DNA from: Rubrivivax gelatinosus
GTDB taxonomy: Bacteria; Pseudomonadota; Gammaproteobacteria; Burkholderiales; Burkholderiaceae_C
Assembly: GCF_004340905.1 (NCBI RefSeq)
Contig: NZ_SLXD01000006.1
Location: forward strand, 62,001-126,000
Direction: 5' to 3'
DNA length: 64,000 nucleotides
The notes beneath the pieces were generated by a model. It searched no databases. It was not told where the DNA came from and worked only from the letters and a program-made list of their open reading frames with translations. Positions within the stretch are counted from its first letter, which is position 1. Each line of letters opens with the position of its first letter. Shown in pieces: positions 60,615 through 64,000 of this stretch. A program made the translations under genes and the position numbers.

Positions 60615-61262
60615 ATGAACCCGAACCGCACCAGCGCCACGTCTCCCGCGGATTCCACTGCCTTCCTGTTGTCGGCCCTGGCCGATGGCGACCCCTCGGC
60701 GCTGGACGAGGGCTGTTCGCGCTGGCGTGACGACCCCGAGGCCCGGCGCACCTGGCACGCCTACCAGCTGATCGGCGACGTGATGCGCTCCGAGGATCTG
60801 GCCAACACCGCGACGCACGACTCGGCCTTTCTGGCCGGCTTCCGGGCGCGTCTGGCTGACGAGCCGGTGGTTCTCGCGCCCCAGCCGCTCGAGCGCCCGG
60901 CGCCGTCGGCCGCTCGGGTGTCGCCCCGCCGACGCCACGCCTGGCTGGCGCCGGCCGCCGTGGCCGCCGGCTTCGTCGCCGTGGCCGGGGTCGTCGTCGT
61001 CACCCGCATGTCCAGCCTGGCGCCCTCGGGGGGGGCGGTGCTCGCCGATGCGCCGCCGGCCCAGCCCGGGCTCAGCCTGGCCACGACCGGCGCCGCGGCC
61101 CCGCGTGCGCTGGTCGTCGAGGGACGGCTGATCCGCGATGCCCGTCTGGACGCCTACCTGCGTGCGCACCGCGACGCGATGGCCGGTGGCCCGGCGGCGC
61201 TGCCCGGTGGCGGGCCGCGCAACGTCGAGGTGATGGCCCCCGAAGCCGCGGCGTCCCGCTGA
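60615..61262 (+). CDS. rseA: Anti-sigma-E factor (RseA/MucA-like)
   Basis: The 215-residue protein has an N-terminal sigma-binding domain (FLLSALADGDPSALDEGCSRWRDDPEARRTWHAYQLIGDVMRSEDLA), one membrane helix (AWLAPAAVAAGFVAVAGVVVV) at about residue 105 and a periplasmic tail. It sequesters sigma-E until proteolysis. An ATG at 60615 is used; a TTG 27 bases upstream is possible. Confidence 0.9.
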   Translation: MNPNRTSATSPADSTAFLLSALADGDPSALDEGCSRWRDDPEARRTWHAYQLIGDVMRSEDLANTATHDSAFLAGFRARLADEPVVLAPQPLERPAPSAARVSPRRRHAWLAPAAVAAGFVAVAGVVVVTRMSSLAPSGGAVLADAPPAQPGLSLATTGAAAPRALVVEGRLIRDARLDAYLRAHRDAMAGGPAALPGGGPRNVEVMAPEAAASR

Positions 61263-61270
61263 GCCCGCCG

Positions 61271-62263
61271 ATGCGTTCCGTCGTCCGGAGCTGGCTGCCG
61301 ATCGCCTCGCTCGCCTCCCTGTTCGCCCCGCTCGCGTTCGTCTCGTCCTCCGCCGTCGCGGCGCCGCCCGACGCGCGCACCTGGCTGACGCGCATCCACA
61401 CCGCCGCCTACGAACGCAACTACCAGGGCACCCTGGTCGTCAGTGCCAACGGCGTGGTGTCCAGTTCGCGAATCGCCCACTTTGCCGTCGGTGACCAGTC
61501 CTACGAACGGGTGGAGGCGCTCGACGGGCGCCAGCAGCGCGTCTACCGCGTCAACGACTCGGTGCACACCGTGTGGCCGCAGGCCGGCGTCGCGATCGTC
61601 GAGAACCGCCCCGCGGCGTCGCGGCTGCCGGGGTCGCGGCGCAGCGTCGATCCGCGTGCCCTCGACTTCTACGATGCCCGGCTCGAAGGGGTCGAACGTG
61701 TCGCCGGCCGCGACGCCCAGGTGCTGCTGCTTCAGCCCCGGGACGGCTGGCGCTACGCCCAGCGCCTGTGGGCCGACAAGGCCACCGGTCTGATGCTGCG
61801 TGCCGACATCGTCGGCCCCAACCGCACCGTGCTCGAGTCGACCGCGTTCTCCGCCGTCGAGCTCGGCGTGCGGCCACAGCCCGAGTCGGTGACCCAGCCG
61901 CTGCGCAAGCTCGAGGGCTACCGCGTCGTGCGCGCCCAGCAGTCGCCGACGGAGCTCGAGGCCGAGGGCTGGCAGCTGGAGCACCCGGTGACGGGCTTTC
62001 GGCTCGTCGGTGCGGTCAAGCGGCCGCTGGAGGCGGCGGCCAAGGACGAGGTGCTGCAGGCCGTGTTCACCGACGGCCTGACGCACGTCTCGATCTTCGT
62101 CGAGCCGCTGGAGGCCCGGCGCGACTACGCCGACCTCGCCGGCCAGGTCGGCGCCACCGGCACGCTGCGCCAGCGCCGCGGCCTGCACTGGATCACCGTG
62201 ATGGGCGACGTGCCGCCTCTCACGCTCAAGGCCTTCGCCGAAGCGCTGCAACGCCGGCGCTGA
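61271..62263 (+). CDS. rseB: Sigma-E regulatory periplasmic protein (RseB/MucB)
   Basis: The 330-residue protein has a signal peptide (SLASLFAPLAFVSSSAVAA) and the two-part MucB fold: LTRIHTAAYERNYQGTLVVSANG and DAQVLLLQPRDGWRYAQRLWADKATGLMLRADI, then a C-terminal domain. It protects RseA from cleavage. Gap of eight bases to rseA. Confidence 0.93.
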   Translation: MRSVVRSWLPIASLASLFAPLAFVSSSAVAAPPDARTWLTRIHTAAYERNYQGTLVVSANGVVSSSRIAHFAVGDQSYERVEALDGRQQRVYRVNDSVHTVWPQAGVAIVENRPAASRLPGSRRSVDPRALDFYDARLEGVERVAGRDAQVLLLQPRDGWRYAQRLWADKATGLMLRADIVGPNRTVLESTAFSAVELGVRPQPESVTQPLRKLEGYRVVRAQQSPTELEAEGWQLEHPVTGFRLVGAVKRPLEAAAKDEVLQAVFTDGLTHVSIFVEPLEARRDYADLAGQVGATGTLRQRRGLHWITVMGDVPPLTLKAFAEALQRRR

Positions 62264-62310
62264 AGCGGCGTTCGCCGCCCCGTCTTCTTCGCAACCGTCG
62301 CATCCGCTGC

Positions 62311-63807
62311 ATGAACGACCGAACGATTCCCGCCGTTTCCTCTGCCGGCCGCGCTGCGCCGGTGCTGGGCGCGCTCGCGCTTGCCGCCGCCCTTGCCGGG
62401 CCGGGTGCCGCCGTCGCCCAGGCCGCCGCCGTGCCGGTGGCGGCCCCGACGGTCGCCCCGATGGCCGCGCTGCCGGACTTCAGCGCACTCGTCGAGCGCG
62501 TCGGCCCGGCCGTCGTCAACATCCGCACCACCGAGCGCGTGCGCTCGCGCGGCGCGCAGGACCTGGACCCCGGCATCGAGGAGTTCCTGCGCCGCTTCGG
62601 CATCCCGCTGCCGCGTTCGACGCCGCGTGGCGGCGGCGAGGACGAGGACGACAGCAACCCGCAGACCCAGCCGCGTGGCGTCGGCTCCGGCTTCATCATC
62701 AGCGCCGACGGCTACGTGCTGACCAACGCCCACGTTGTCGACGGCGCCGAGGAGGTCATCGTCACGCTGACCGACCAGCGCGAGCTGAAGGCGCGCCTCG
62801 TCGGCGCCGACGCGCGCACCGACGTGGCCGTCGTCAAGATCGACGCCACGGGACTGCCGGCGGTGAAGATCGGCGACACCGGCCGGCTGAAGGTCGGCGA
62901 GTGGGTCGTCGCGATCGGCTCGCCCTTCGGGCTGGACAACACCGTGACCGCCGGCATCGTCAGCGCCAAGCAGCGCGACACCGGCGACTACCTGAACTTC
63001 ATCCAGACCGACGTCGCGATCAACCCGGGCAACTCCGGCGGCCCGCTGCTGAACCTGCGCGGCGAGGTCATCGGCATCAACTCGCAGATCTACAGCCGCT
63101 CGGGCGGTTTCATGGGCATCAGCTTCGCGATCCCGATCGACGACGCGATCCGGGTGGCCGACCAGCTGCGCGCCACCGGCCGCGTCGTGCGTGGGCGCAT
63201 CGGCGTGCAGATCGCGCCGGTGACCAAGGACGTGGCCGAGTCGATCGGGCTGGGCAAGCCGGCGGGCGCGCTGGTGCGCAACGTCGAGAAGGGCGGCCCG
63301 GCGGAGAAGGCGGGCGTCGAGGCGGGCGACATCATCACGCGCGTGGACGGCAAGGCGATCGACCGTTCCGGCGAGCTGCCGCGCATCGTCGGCGCGATCA
63401 AGCCGGGTACCGAAAGCACGCTGACGGTGTTCCGCCGCGGCGCGACACGCGATCTGAAGGTCACGGTGGCCGAGTTCGAGGACGAACGGGCCGCGCGGCC
63501 TGTGACGCCCGACGGCAAGGCACCGGCGGCCAAGACGGCGCTCGGGCTGACCGTGGCCGACCTGAGCGAGGCGCAAAAACGCCAGCTCGGCGTTCGCGGC
63601 GGCGTGCGCGTGGACGCTGCCGACGGGGCGGCCGCACGTGCCGGCCTCCGTGCCGGCGACGTGATCCTGGCGCTGGACAACACCGACGTCGCCGACGCGC
63701 GCCAGTTCCAGGCGCTGGCGGCCAAGGCCGAGAAGTCGCGTGTCGTCAGCGTGCTGGTGCGCCGCGGCGACGCGGTGAACTACCTCGTCATCCGGCCCAC
63801 GCGTTGA
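62311..63807 (+). CDS. mucD: Do-like periplasmic serine protease
   Basis: The 498-residue DegP/MucD-type protease has a signal sequence (VLGALALAAALAGPGAAVA), catalytic His in LTNAHVVDGAEE, Asp in ARTDVAVVKID and Ser in INPGNSGGPLLNL. Two PDZ domains follow (GVQIAPVTKDVAES through TRVDGKAI, and LGLTVADLSEAQ to the end). It degrades misfolded envelope proteins and limits sigma-E output. 47 bases after rseB. Confidence 0.96.
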   Translation: MNDRTIPAVSSAGRAAPVLGALALAAALAGPGAAVAQAAAVPVAAPTVAPMAALPDFSALVERVGPAVVNIRTTERVRSRGAQDLDPGIEEFLRRFGIPLPRSTPRGGGEDEDDSNPQTQPRGVGSGFIISADGYVLTNAHVVDGAEEVIVTLTDQRELKARLVGADARTDVAVVKIDATGLPAVKIGDTGRLKVGEWVVAIGSPFGLDNTVTAGIVSAKQRDTGDYLNFIQTDVAINPGNSGGPLLNLRGEVIGINSQIYSRSGGFMGISFAIPIDDAIRVADQLRATGRVVRGRIGVQIAPVTKDVAESIGLGKPAGALVRNVEKGGPAEKAGVEAGDIITRVDGKAIDRSGELPRIVGAIKPGTESTLTVFRRGATRDLKVTVAEFEDERAARPVTPDGKAPAAKTALGLTVADLSEAQKRQLGVRGGVRVDAADGAAARAGLRAGDVILALDNTDVADARQFQALAAKAEKSRVVSVLVRRGDAVNYLVIRPTR

Positions 63808-64000
63808 GCGGCGCCGGGCCCTCCCCGCGGGTGAGGGGCGCAGCTGAAAGACGTCATCGACGTGAGCGAACCCTCACTTCTTCTTGGCGTCGCGGGTGCC
63901 CGGGGTTCGCCTGCGTCTAGAATCCCCCCGCTTTCCGCGCCGCGTCGATGCGCCGGCCGCATGCTGCGGCGGTTCCTGCTGACGTGCCCCGCGGGAGGTG
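63808..64000 (+). promoter_or_regulatory. Right-end intergenic region with possible promoter
   Basis: After mucD lies a 193-base stretch with a possible -10 TAGAAT at 63918-63923 and a terminator-like GCCCTCCCC...GAGGGGC hairpin near 63820-63841. By gene order in Burkholderiales the next gene is often lepA, but its coding start is not identifiable within the window. Confidence 0.35.

Noticed and set aside
1..64000. tRNA, rRNA, CRISPR array or insertion sequence
   Set aside because: I saw no cloverleaf, no regularly spaced repeats and no transposase motifs; absence by eye is not proof.
63950..64000. Start of lepA
   Set aside because: Expected by gene order, but no recognisable EF4 sequence is visible before the window ends.

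Overview
The window is about 70% G+C. It combines housekeeping blocks typical of beta-proteobacteria of the order Burkholderiales with a large accessory glycan locus. Two gene orders support this placement: rpmF-plsX-fabH-fabD-fabG-acpP-fabF followed by rpoE-rseA-rseB-mucD, and the methyltransferase/maf/yceD block before rpmF. A Rubrivivax/Leptothrix-like genus is my guess from gene order and composition; no rRNA or marker alignment was possible.

Layout. 1-13497 (+) is a surface-glycan operon: the end of a GT4 glycosyltransferase, a methyltransferase, a VapBC-like pair, a PglE/PglC/PglF-like trio (aminotransferase, sugar-phosphate transferase, UDP-sugar 4,6-dehydratase) interrupted by a Uma2 gene and a nucleotidyltransferase/small-protein pair, then rfbB-rfbD-rfbC for dTDP-rhamnose and three GT4 enzymes. 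13540-30616 (-) holds a sulfotransferase, a secreted beta-helix protein, a TPR/hydrolase-like protein, GT2, GT4 and GT25 enzymes, a two-domain methyltransferase, fcl-gmd for GDP-fucose, a LicD-type protein and two unknown proteins. 30617-31300 is a conspicuously AT-richer junction. 30906-33772 (+) holds a sulfotransferase and a methyltransferase-WcbI fusion. 33817-47399 (-) holds two more sulfotransferases, two large GTs, an FkbM/coiled-coil protein and a second member of an unrecognised protein family. It ends in a complete ABC-type capsule exporter: an SLBB outer-membrane channel, a KpsE-like linker, KpsT and KpsM. 47559-51092 (+) holds a WecA-type initiating transferase, an RhlE helicase and a PfkB sugar kinase. 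51089-52940 (-) holds a TagD-like nucleotidyltransferase, an RsmI-like methyltransferase and Maf. 53047-63807 (+) is the fatty-acid synthesis and sigma-E envelope-stress block.

How the parts work together (inference). The left and middle genes make nucleotide sugars (dTDP-rhamnose, GDP-fucose, a UDP-4-amino-sugar) and assemble and decorate a polymer with methyl, probably sulfate and perhaps phospho or acyl groups. KpsMTE and the SLBB channel would export it as a Group 2/3-like capsule. Most genes on each strand overlap by 1-4 bases, including several GTG and TTG starts, so each run is probably one translationally coupled transcript.

The most novel item is a pair of large homologous proteins of unknown function (28979-30616 and 41075-43000). 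They share an N-terminal region, a coiled-coil-type linker in at least the larger one, and a C-terminal domain of about 240 residues. One sits at the upstream end of the left minus-strand run, the other within the right one. Other notable items: a GT gene with no in-frame stop at a C6 tract, a catalytic-position D-to-E change in RfbB, a LicD protein with a discoidin-like domain, and a cruciform-rich intergenic repeat between fabD and fabG.
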